Assembly (NCBI GenBank): GCA_028718845.1
Contig: JAQULA010000019.1
Coordinates: forward strand, 1-14,960
Length of the DNA: 14,960 nucleotides
Direction: 5' to 3'
DNA from: Candidatus Omnitrophota bacterium
Lineage (GTDB): Bacteria; Omnitrophota; Gorgyraeia; B26-G9
The translations under genes and the position numbers were made by a program. Under the pieces are notes generated by a model that worked only from the letters and a program-made list of their open reading frames with translations, was not told the DNA's origin and ran no database searches. Shown piece after piece: positions 7,201 through 13,794 of this stretch (position 1 is its first letter; every line of letters begins with the position of its first letter).

Positions 7201-10200
7201 ATCCGGATAACGTTTCAATCTGAGATCGGCTTGGGAATGTTCTTTCAATAAGTTTTCCGGGGATAACTTCCTTATTCCATTCACCATAAGAATCAGCGGT
7301 ACCGCTATGGCCAGAATCCCGAAAACCACCCCCAGTAATCCCGGCAAGGCTGTAACCGCACCGGCAGCTGCGGCCGCACCGGAAACCGCGGCGGAAGCGG
7401 TACCGGGAACAAGGGCACTGGCAAGACCGTACAATATCGGGACCAGGATTATCGAACGGTAGCGGTTGCGGTTCGTTCCCCGGCCGAAGAGTCTTCTTAT
7501 CAACCCGGGTCTTCGATAAGGACTGTATACACGAGAAGTGGTTTGCCGATTAACAGCAATCGTCTTTCTCGATGAATTGCCGCGGCTAAACAACGCGTTA
7601 ATGATTCTTCCGAATATATTGCCTCTTAACCGAGCTTGGTTATTCCAGCGATTTTGACGATCGGAATAACTATCACTATATCGTCTTGTCGCTGAAGCAG
7701 AGCCTCTTTTCCCCAAGATTCCTTTGATAATTCGCCATAAAATAAATCCGACCGGTAACACATTAAGCATCATCCCCAAAAAGAAATCTATTAATGTCAT
7801 TACCCTTTTATAGCCTTCGTATCCCTGGGCAAGCTGCTCAAAATCGACGAAATGAGTACCTGATTTCGGTTCGATTTTCAGGTGTTTTTTTATAAATTCC
7901 TCCTGCCGGGAGTAAGCCTTTACTTCGTTGCTTATAAGTCCGGATGTGGTTATTTTCTCAAAAAAAGTGAGGATGTTATGCTGCGCAAGAAGCCCGAATA
8001 ATCCTTCGGGCATATCTTCGATATGACTGATTTCATGGTCTTCCGCAATTGCCGTAAACGTCGGATCGTCGATCAATACACTATGAAGAGCCATAATCGG
8101 CTTGCCGGCCAATCCGCCATACCGAGAACCGGTCGTCCAGCCCATCCCGGCGATATTAGCCATGTAGATGGAAGTATTTCTAGAACGCAATATGCGATAC
8201 GCATCCGGTTCGGTTATCAATAAAAGCAACTCCGCTTTTTCTATGGTTCTGGCTTCATCGGAATTGCCGCGATGTTTAATCACGGTATACAGCTGGCCGT
8301 TTTGGGCCAGTTTATCCCGCAGTTTTTCCAGATAAAGATTCACCTGCTCTACCCGGTCCCGGGCGGATTGTTCCACAAACCCGACCTCCAACCGCTTTTT
8401 CCTGGTATCGGAGCGCAGGATTCCCGTACCGGTAAGCTGTGCCCGGCCTTCTCTTGCCAAAGCACTGTTCACGGCATTGAGCAAACCATCCGCTCTAGCG
8501 CTCTGAATTTCAGCCGGCAATTGTTCCGTAACAGCCGGGGGGGCCTGGGCGAACGGAGTTGCCGCATCCGCCGGGGTTATCGCCGAAAAAGAAGAAAACA
8601 CTATCGTTGAAAACAATACCATGGAAAAGAAAATATCGCGCAGCTTGTCCTTCCAGGTTTTATTCCGGTAACGATAGTTATTCCGGCCCCGCGGCAAATT
8701 ATACGACTTTGCCGAACGCCGGTTCCGGTCCCGGCTTAATTCTACCCGCCGCTGAATGATCTTATAAAGCCCCCACCCGACAAGCAGCACGCCCGCAGCC
8801 GCCACCGAACGCATTCCCCAGGGAGAGGAACTTTTTTGCTTTTGCCCATCGCGCTGCGGCACCGGCTGTTTTTCGCTTATCCGGGGCGCCGGTTCCGGCG
8901 CATTCTTTTTATTCTGCTCCCGATAATATCCGACGGCCTCATCGACAAACCTGGCCTCGTCCGCGTAGCCGTTGTTGCGCAGATACGCCATTAATTCCTG
9001 AATATGATTTGCCGGTGCCGGCGAAGACACTCCGGCGATTTTTCCCGCCACCAGCCGCAGCACATGGCTGTCCATAGCGTTCAATATTTTTTTGATGCTA
9101 TCCGGCGTTAACGGCATACCCGTCGGTTTTACCGCGGACTGTTTCTGCCGCGACGCGGTCTTTAGCGCAACACTGCCCGGTTTTTTACCCGGGCCGGAGA
9201 TTTTTTTGCCCGGCTTATTCACGGCCGTACGGGCGGCTTTTAATTCTTTACTTCCCGGTTTTTTTAAACGGGATTGCCGGATCGCTTCCGCCTGTTTCCG
9301 GTCCTGCTCCCGTTTCTCCATATTTGCCCAGCCGATGATACCGCCGTCAACCTTTTCGCTGCCGATAAGCCGCGCGACCAAGGCCAGCAGTTCATACTTT
9401 TTCTTATCGCCGGAAAACGCCACGTAATCTTTGCCGCTGCGCGTCAGCGCATCCTGTTCCAGAATAATAAAACTGCCGTTGCGCGGAGAAAGCCGCAATC
9501 GTTTATAGCGCTCCCGGATCAGCTGGTTCAGGATATTATCTTCGTATTTCGAAAGTTTCCCGGTCCGCTGCAGTTTATATTCCAAGGCGCGGCGCACATA
9601 GTTTACCGGCTCGCGGGGATTGGCTTCATTAACTCCGATCATATGTAAAAACCAACTTCGCGAACCAATATCCCTCAATGCAACCCGTACCGTATTCGCG
9701 CCGCCGTTATACGCCGCCGTGGCCGCGAGGAATTCATCGAAGCCGCGTTCCTCCGCGCTCATCTGCGAAAAAGCGTTTTCCAGCGTATTCTGACCTCGGG
9801 CATGAATTAAACGCAAATGGCGAAACGTATCCAACCCCAGCCAGAAAGACAAATACCCGATCCTCTGGTTACTGATTTTATTCTCGCTTGATTTAAGCAG
9901 CCGCTGGAATAACACCTCCCGTTTACGGTCCGATTTATTTTTTTCCGAGGAGATATCGATCCTGCGGCCGTCGTCTTCAATGGTTTCCTGAGACACAAGA
10001 GAATGCACAACATCCATAACTATTGACGCGCGCAACGATTCCTGCTGATACTGTATACGCGCGTTTTCCATGTTCTCCGGCTTGAAAGATCCCTCATCCG
10101 CCTGAATCTTGATCATCGTTTGCGCGATCACTTTTTCAATAAGATTTGCCTGCGAAGACGTTATCCTGCCGGATTTTTCCCACACCGCCAGCGCATAAAA

Positions 10201-11223
10201 AATATTGACATCGACCAGCCGGTTCTCTTTATCCTGATCCATGTCTTGTAATACCGCCCGGACCGCAGCGGCGTCTCTTGTGCCCTTTACATCCTGTAGC
10301 CGCCGCATATATTTATCCATTACGGATTGCTTGAGCAAAGTACGTTCCAGGTCGATGACCCGGTTTACTCCCCCTTTATGCGTCATATATTGCCGGGCGA
10401 TCTCGCTAACCGCTTTTTCGGTTAATTGGGTTACTCCTTTGGCGCCGGTAGCGGAAGTCTTCAATACTCCCGCGGAAACCCAATGTTCGAATTCACTTTC
10501 GATAAAGGTTATGCTTTCCAGGCTCTGGCGCAATCTCAGCGCATCCATATGCCGGCCGTTGTTTTTCTCTGCGGCCGCGATAAAATCAACAAATTCCTGC
10601 ATTACTTTGTATGACTTTGTTTCTTCCCAGGCGGCCTGACTGGAAACAAGCTTCACCCCTCTAATCCCGCGCGCCTCCAGTCGCCTCTGCCAGACCAAAG
10701 CATCTTCACCATGTTCACCCAGCATTATCAGGATAGTGTTATCCTTCAGAATATGCACAAACTCTTTCAACTGTCCCATATCATTAAGTATCGAGACATA
10801 CCGGTCTAGAACATCGTCATTAACCGCGCCGATCAGCAGATCCTGGGGATTTTTGATCGCACTCCCCTGGGCGGATACGGTCTGCGGCGTCAATAATGTT
10901 GCCGCTACCGTCACTGCCGGAGGAGTTATTGCCAATGCCGCCGCCACTGCCGCCCCGCCGATCTGTCTCAAAAACCCTCTGCGCGTAAGCAAAGGCTGTT
11001 CCACGGGAGTGCGCTCTTGAACGGTAACCATCGAAGGCAAAATTTGCTGCGGAGACACGTACGCGGAAAAAACATCCCGTATCGCCTGTTCGCTGATCTG
11101 CGCGTGCGGAGCAAGTGTCGCGGCATCGCGCGCGCTAGACGAAAAATCTCCGGCCCAAGCGCAATCCATCACTAAAAACGCCTGGATCAATATAACCGAG
11201 GTTATTTTAAGTAGCCTTTTCAC
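4213..11223 (-). CDS. 2336-residue mosaic: transglycosylase, HExxH peptidase-like, HD, cNMP-binding, kinase-like
   Basis: The start is GTG, chosen because AGGGG lies 5 bases before it. Residues 1-24 are a signal sequence (ending MDCAWA), with TLAP at 36-39. TRRGFLR at 80-86 plus a hydrophobic stretch to 110 resembles a Tat signal. Residues 225-550 are a lytic transglycosylase, which cleaves peptidoglycan: IES with Glu242, SATGAKGVTQL, NQRIGYLSF, AAYNGGANTV. A Lys/Pro-rich linker leads to a helix at 806-823, an Arg-rich loop and a signal-like segment 863-887. HEISH (1063-1067) and NEVKAY (1099-1104) suggest a zinc peptidase. A helix near 1143-1165, a long Arg-rich stretch and hydrophobic segments 1257-1275 and 1285-1316 follow. 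Residues 1360-1545 are an HD phosphohydrolase (His1369/His1373, His1409-Asp1410, Asp1536). Residues 1742-1862 bind cyclic nucleotide (FGEMAV, TARTATV). Residues 1920-2105 are kinase-like (Lys1975, DRKNEN, INIDL). Residues 2110-2336 are unassigned. The gene follows the GGDEF-like gene by 8 bases. Confidence 0.85.
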   Translation of the reverse strand: MKRLLKITSVILIQAFLVMDCAWAGDFSSSARDAATLAPHAQISEQAIRDVFSAYVSPQQILPSMVTVQERTPVEQPLLTRRGFLRQIGGAAVAAALAITPPAVTVAATLLTPQTVSAQGSAIKNPQDLLIGAVNDDVLDRYVSILNDMGQLKEFVHILKDNTILIMLGEHGEDALVWQRRLEARGIRGVKLVSSQAAWEETKSYKVMQEFVDFIAAAEKNNGRHMDALRLRQSLESITFIESEFEHWVSAGVLKTSATGAKGVTQLTEKAVSEIARQYMTHKGGVNRVIDLERTLLKQSVMDKYMRRLQDVKGTRDAAAVRAVLQDMDQDKENRLVDVNIFYALAVWEKSGRITSSQANLIEKVIAQTMIKIQADEGSFKPENMENARIQYQQESLRASIVMDVVHSLVSQETIEDDGRRIDISSEKNKSDRKREVLFQRLLKSSENKISNQRIGYLSFWLGLDTFRHLRLIHARGQNTLENAFSQMSAEERGFDEFLAATAAYNGGANTVRVALRDIGSRSWFLHMIGVNEANPREPVNYVRRALEYKLQRTGKLSKYEDNILNQLIRERYKRLRLSPRNGSFIILEQDALTRSGKDYVAFSGDKKKYELLALVARLIGSEKVDGGIIGWANMEKREQDRKQAEAIRQSRLKKPGSKELKAARTAVNKPGKKISGPGKKPGSVALKTASRQKQSAVKPTGMPLTPDSIKKILNAMDSHVLRLVAGKIAGVSSPAPANHIQELMAYLRNNGYADEARFVDEAVGYYREQNKKNAPEPAPRISEKQPVPQRDGQKQKSSSPWGMRSVAAAGVLLVGWGLYKIIQRRVELSRDRNRRSAKSYNLPRGRNNYRYRNKTWKDKLRDIFFSMVLFSTIVFSSFSAITPADAATPFAQAPPAVTEQLPAEIQSARADGLLNAVNSALAREGRAQLTGTGILRSDTRKKRLEVGFVEQSARDRVEQVNLYLEKLRDKLAQNGQLYTVIKHRGNSDEARTIEKAELLLLITEPDAYRILRSRNTSIYMANIAGMGWTTGSRYGGLAGKPIMALHSVLIDDPTFTAIAEDHEISHIEDMPEGLFGLLAQHNILTFFEKITTSGLISNEVKAYSRQEEFIKKHLKIEPKSGTHFVDFEQLAQGYEGYKRVMTLIDFFLGMMLNVLPVGFILWRIIKGILGKRGSASATRRYSDSYSDRQNRWNNQARLRGNIFGRIINALFSRGNSSRKTIAVNRQTTSRVYSPYRRPGLIRRLFGRGTNRNRYRSIILVPILYGLASALVPGTASAAVSGAAAAAGAVTALPGLLGVVFGILAIAVPLILMVNGIRKLSPENLLKEHSQADLRLKRYPDDPTLEQARGYALDAMTASAERRALVRYHNEFHVNGLLLFFDKIAPYLPLHAESRARTEQLARFAIFTHDLGYFDAEVENPLLADGHENKSKKKAREFMSGFKENFSERDIQIVEYFIEKTVLKIGDIFKEEVAADNRAYMLLEELDAGRRLSGEDRGFLEQYRVKNFPAADLSDTNDRIAVMDAIIGGKVMVEADLFGLDNSPEIGGGQSVYPEMIVFLSEEFRYDKNILEEQGDIEAVKRNPATATDLEQVGGSVEFQSFVRANRLNHVREAPGYPQLSIKTWLKAEQEAAIKSGHPETSLMEHMTAITQPLAEVLGAIQDITGGKQSVVSDESPAVEVLKRFIQRGVALGLYSDSFAGHLRNEIGELIARGNSRYAKTIAARSETSDSRTRINAALQQSAYWTMLTPEDIRTIDESVIIHDLWEGDFILKEGETDDRGVFIVISGECEVYYRDGLGFRSVENTLKPGDIFGEMAVMNNTARTATVRAGHGYDPGEVKVAEIPRQVFQDIFRRNGNFNKYLNTLVRARKDNNALSPAAADVPVRPIKERNERPALDAAIGNLLDGIIAEHNQDISSDGREKKMTGFKILESADKYIQDAYSTATSYGEGIQGKPWARVMIIFEDGTEKEFVFKAEGAYARDDTGYEILKRLGISVPGTRRYGNNLFLIETIGRYNLGEISPQECRNPEFVRTLARLAGRAAARAFALGITDRKNENVRIILDETGMPKDVINIDLSGAFQLGKAGQEKAAIVESMGILIDMLNTMANAGVSEEQRADVIELFIAGFELQIYDFQNGYPVFKNIFDDIDAEQYKYTNGRQWILLDNVKAQGGNFLARINPETLKREDLKARVMMSLVNRIGIDRFGSRQPVIFDRIFGVNGMLRQYIDNLLKSTAISDTTKQMVLTSLFDDFAFAGGQLLRRKTYDQVLVCVDFCAKIFNALENKAQFRSKMFVVSTDRDKALQALGMDDMTRQSLPLYQVSIDSVNARLVGGAI

Positions 11224-11234
11224 TCTTACCCCTA
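11224..11234 (-). promoter_or_regulatory. Ribosome-binding site overlapping the upstream stop codon
   Basis: On the minus strand the stop TAG (11234-11232) of the GGDEF-like gene is part of TAGGGG. Its AGGGG (11233-11229) stands 5 bases before the GTG start of the 2336-residue gene. The overlap decides the GTG start and implies translational coupling of the two genes. Confidence 0.7.
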
Positions 11235-13499
11235 GATTGCCTGTTCTAAAAGATTAGTTGATTCCCGCTTACTCCGGAAGGTTTCCGGGTTGAAATTAAA
11301 AATAGTTTCTCCATTTATCCCCGCCTGCTGTTTGGCTTTGGTAACGATAAATTCCGCCAGCATATTCCGTATCCCGCTTAAGGTTGTCGCCGGCAAAGAA
11401 GTTATCGTTTTTCCCTGATACGGCGCCGCCCACATCGTTGAATTCAAGGCAGTAAGGATTTCCGCCGAAACCGCTCCGTTATTATGAAGCTGAAAATCTT
11501 TCATGTCCGCTTTCACTTTTTCCGCCGCCCCGTCGGCGCGGCCGTTTGCCATTCCGGAATAATCCCGGGCCACATCAAGACCCTGCGCTTTTTGTTCATT
11601 GATAATATTCGCGTCGATTGCCACCACCCCGGCGGAAATCGCCGCTCCGGAGCGATACTCTCGCGCCACTTCTCCGGTTTCCTCGTTAACCGACCGTACC
11701 GTAACCGGAGGAAATTGGATTATCTGATACGTTCCGCCGCGCTCCTGAAGATAGTCGGACACGTTCTCACCCTGCTCCGTCAACCGGGAAGCGACATAGT
11801 CATAATCTTCTTTCGCCATTGTGATCGGATTATCTCTTAAATTATTTCCGCTTTCGTTCGTATTACGAAAATAGTTATAAATATACGCCATATAATGCTG
11901 CGGCTCCTGGATCTCGTCCAGCAGCCGGATCATCTCATCAATGATCTTATCTCCGAGGCGCACGCCCAATTGTCCGTTGATCTTTCCCAGATTATTAATA
12001 TCAAAACGGAAGACCCAGACCATCCGGGTACGCGCGTTCCAGACCACCTTGCCGATTTCATCACCGCCGATACGGAACGTTCCCGACCAATCATACGCCG
12101 GCTGGTGTTCGATTAAATAATTGATCGTATCTTTAAAACGATCGTTCCCGAAAAAAATCATCCCCTTAGCACGCGCCTGTATATCCGGTTCCAGAGAATA
12201 CCCGATTATCTGCTTAAAAATATTCTCCTGGGCCAGGGTTAGGGCCGCAGGATCGCCGGATGCAGCCGCATCCTGATAAGCCTGCAATAACTGCTTATCG
12301 TTTACCCCTTCATGATAGTCCACGGTAATCGGACGGTAAATCGAATCCCATTCGCCTCTCGGGCAAAACTGTTTAATAAAAGCTATGTATCGACCGAGAT
12401 TCCGGCTGTACTCCCGGAATCCGGTTCTCGGAGCTTTGACGGCCGCGGAAATATCCCTGCCGATTTCCTGTTGTAACTCCCGCGCTTTTTCTCCGTTCAG
12501 CTCCAAACGGAACTTTCCGCCCCTCTCTTCTCTCAGGTACTGGTTTACCCGCGCATTCAGATACTCCCCGCTAATGTAGAGCTGAGCATGCTTCGCGCTT
12601 AATAACGCCTGCGAATCAAGCCGGTGCGCCGCGGAAACCGCGTCCAGACCGAGATCGGTCTGCGCCAGGGAAAACGATTCGGAGATACCGCCATAGATAT
12701 TAAAATTACGCACGCTAAATTCATTCAAGGCCTGTTTCAATGCGTTCTTTTTCGTTTCATCGTTCTTAATTTCCGGCGTATTATCTATTTTTTCCGAAGC
12801 AAGCCGTTTAACTCTATCGACAACCGCCTGCTTAAACTCGGAAGTAGCGGCGAAAATCCCCCGGAACAAATCCGCCGGTTTGAAATCATCCGGCGCGTTT
12901 TGGAATACAACCCAATAGCTTTTTGCGTCATTATACACACTAACGCCCGTTCCCCAGCTCCCCTGTTTTGCCAGTTCTTTCACTAAAAATTGCGGGAGCA
13001 GATCCGCCATGGCTTGAATTCCCCAATCGCCGAATTCATGCCCGGCAACGCTGACTTTATCCAGCGGATAACGTTTGGCCAATTCGTCTAATTGCGCCCC
13101 CCGGTCGTTAAATTCCCCTTTAAAATTCTGAATACTCAAAAAAGCTACCTGGACCCGATTCCCTTCCTGCAGAACGGTTACCAGGTCTTGCACATAACTG
13201 CGCCGGTTCGGCAGCGTGCTGATCCGCGACTGCCGCAAAGAATCACTTATTTCCTGAAAAAAATTCCAGCTTATACCGTTGCCGGCATCCGTCGTTGTGC
13301 CGGTTTCCTGAAAAATTGATTTTACCCCGCCGTCGCCAAGATGAATCATCGGGGCCAGATACGCGGGGGAAAGAACATTACGATTGGGACCAATTCCTTG
13401 ATCCCCGGACATCCCGGGCAAGTAAATCAGCAGGACACCCGGAACCAGCACCAGGGTAACCATCCAGCTTATGATTTTTTTCGATCCCCTTATGTCCAT
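11232..13499 (-). CDS. Membrane-anchored protein with two atypical GGDEF-like domains
   Basis: The product has 755 residues. The ATG start is supported by AAGGA (13512-13508) 8 bases upstream. Residues 9-29 are a single hydrophobic segment after a basic N-terminus, followed by LSPAYLAPM (43-51), the signature shared with the neighbouring genes. Residues 93-308 follow the GGDEF order: STLPNRRSY (canonical LTGLPNRR), VAFLSIQNFKGEFND, AGHEFGDWG, a strand at 186-199, NFNIYGGIS and a final helix. At the signature position it reads VYNDAKS, so diguanylate cyclase activity is unlikely there. Residues 448-665 contain an intact RIGGDEI (476-482), but it comes before FDINNLGKIN (499-508) and LGDKIIDEMIRLL, reversed relative to known cyclases. 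AISAGVVAID (619-628) may be the last strand. GGDEF proteins make cyclic di-GMP from GTP in the cytoplasm; product and activity are unproven here. It is probably cotranscribed with the 2336-residue gene. Confidence 0.85.
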   Translation of the reverse strand: MDIRGSKKIISWMVTLVLVPGVLLIYLPGMSGDQGIGPNRNVLSPAYLAPMIHLGDGGVKSIFQETGTTTDAGNGISWNFFQEISDSLRQSRISTLPNRRSYVQDLVTVLQEGNRVQVAFLSIQNFKGEFNDRGAQLDELAKRYPLDKVSVAGHEFGDWGIQAMADLLPQFLVKELAKQGSWGTGVSVYNDAKSYWVVFQNAPDDFKPADLFRGIFAATSEFKQAVVDRVKRLASEKIDNTPEIKNDETKKNALKQALNEFSVRNFNIYGGISESFSLAQTDLGLDAVSAAHRLDSQALLSAKHAQLYISGEYLNARVNQYLREERGGKFRLELNGEKARELQQEIGRDISAAVKAPRTGFREYSRNLGRYIAFIKQFCPRGEWDSIYRPITVDYHEGVNDKQLLQAYQDAAASGDPAALTLAQENIFKQIIGYSLEPDIQARAKGMIFFGNDRFKDTINYLIEHQPAYDWSGTFRIGGDEIGKVVWNARTRMVWVFRFDINNLGKINGQLGVRLGDKIIDEMIRLLDEIQEPQHYMAYIYNYFRNTNESGNNLRDNPITMAKEDYDYVASRLTEQGENVSDYLQERGGTYQIIQFPPVTVRSVNEETGEVAREYRSGAAISAGVVAIDANIINEQKAQGLDVARDYSGMANGRADGAAEKVKADMKDFQLHNNGAVSAEILTALNSTMWAAPYQGKTITSLPATTLSGIRNMLAEFIVTKAKQQAGINGETIFNFNPETFRSKRESTNLLEQAI

Positions 13500-13507
13500 G
13501 ATTTATT

Positions 13508-13512
13508 TCCTT
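13508..13512 (-). promoter_or_regulatory. Ribosome-binding site of the GGDEF-like gene
   Basis: The minus-strand AAGGA stands 8 bases before the ATG at 13499-13497. It supports this start over downstream alternatives. Confidence 0.65.
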
Positions 13513-13543
13513 ATTCCCAAAAATAAAACAACTACCTTTCGTC

Positions 13544-13564
13544 ATCCTCGTTTTTTTTGAGGAT
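13544..13564. repeat. Short inverted repeat in the leader of the GGDEF-like gene
   Basis: ATCCTC and GAGGAT form a perfect 6-bp inverted repeat around a 9-base loop. The loop is almost pure A in the minus-strand transcript. It lies about 45 bases upstream of the start codon. There is no T-tract after it on the minus strand, so it is a leader hairpin rather than a terminator. Its function is unknown. Confidence 0.4.
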
Positions 13565-13582
13565 CACTACCGGCACTAGCAT

Positions 13583-13608
13583 AAAAAAAGCAAGCGTTTG
13601 ATAACGCT
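13583..13608 (-). terminator. Intrinsic terminator candidate after the partial right-hand gene
   Basis: On the minus strand AGCGTT, loop ATCA and AACGCT make a 6-bp stem. After three bases (TGC) a run of seven T residues follows. It is positioned about 190 bases after the stop at 13795-13797, on the correct strand to end that transcript. The stem is short, so strength is uncertain. It also lies downstream of the candidate -10 at 13660, so it could instead act as an attenuator. Confidence 0.5.
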
Positions 13609-13654
13609 AATTATTCCAACATATTTCAGTTACTTATAAAGCTATTCTAAAGCC

Positions 13655-13668
13655 ATTATATTATACCA
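13655..13668 (-). promoter_or_regulatory. Extended -10 promoter candidate upstream of the GGDEF-like operon
   Basis: The minus strand reads TGGTATAATATAATGG. This contains a perfect extended -10 (TGnTATAAT) with a second overlapping TATAAT, in very AT-rich surroundings. No good -35 hexamer is visible 16-18 bases upstream, which an extended -10 may tolerate. Transcription from here would cross two hairpins before the start codon at 13499. Confidence 0.45.
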
Positions 13669-13709
13669 TTTTTATTTGATACGCGCTAATAAAACATGAA
13701 TTTATTACA

Positions 13710-13742
13710 GCCATAACATACTGTTCTACAGTAAGTTATGGC
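13710..13742. repeat. 15-base inverted repeat with one mismatch
   Basis: GCCATAACATACTGT and ACAGTAAGTTATGGC are inverted around the 3-base spacer TCT, with a single mismatch. It sits between the stop of the right-hand gene and the candidate promoter at 13655-13668. No T-tract adjoins it on either strand, so it may be an operator or a transcript-stabilising hairpin. Confidence 0.5.
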
Positions 13743-13794
13743 GATAAGTGCTATTTTTAAAAAAATTTCAGGCCGGTTTTTTTACCCGCGAGTA

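Noticed and set aside
12918..12938. First GGDEF-like domain as an active diguanylate cyclase
   Set aside because: The signature position reads VYNDAKS with no GG[DE]EF.
13710..13742. The 15-base inverted repeat as an intrinsic terminator
   Set aside because: No T-tract follows it directly on either strand.
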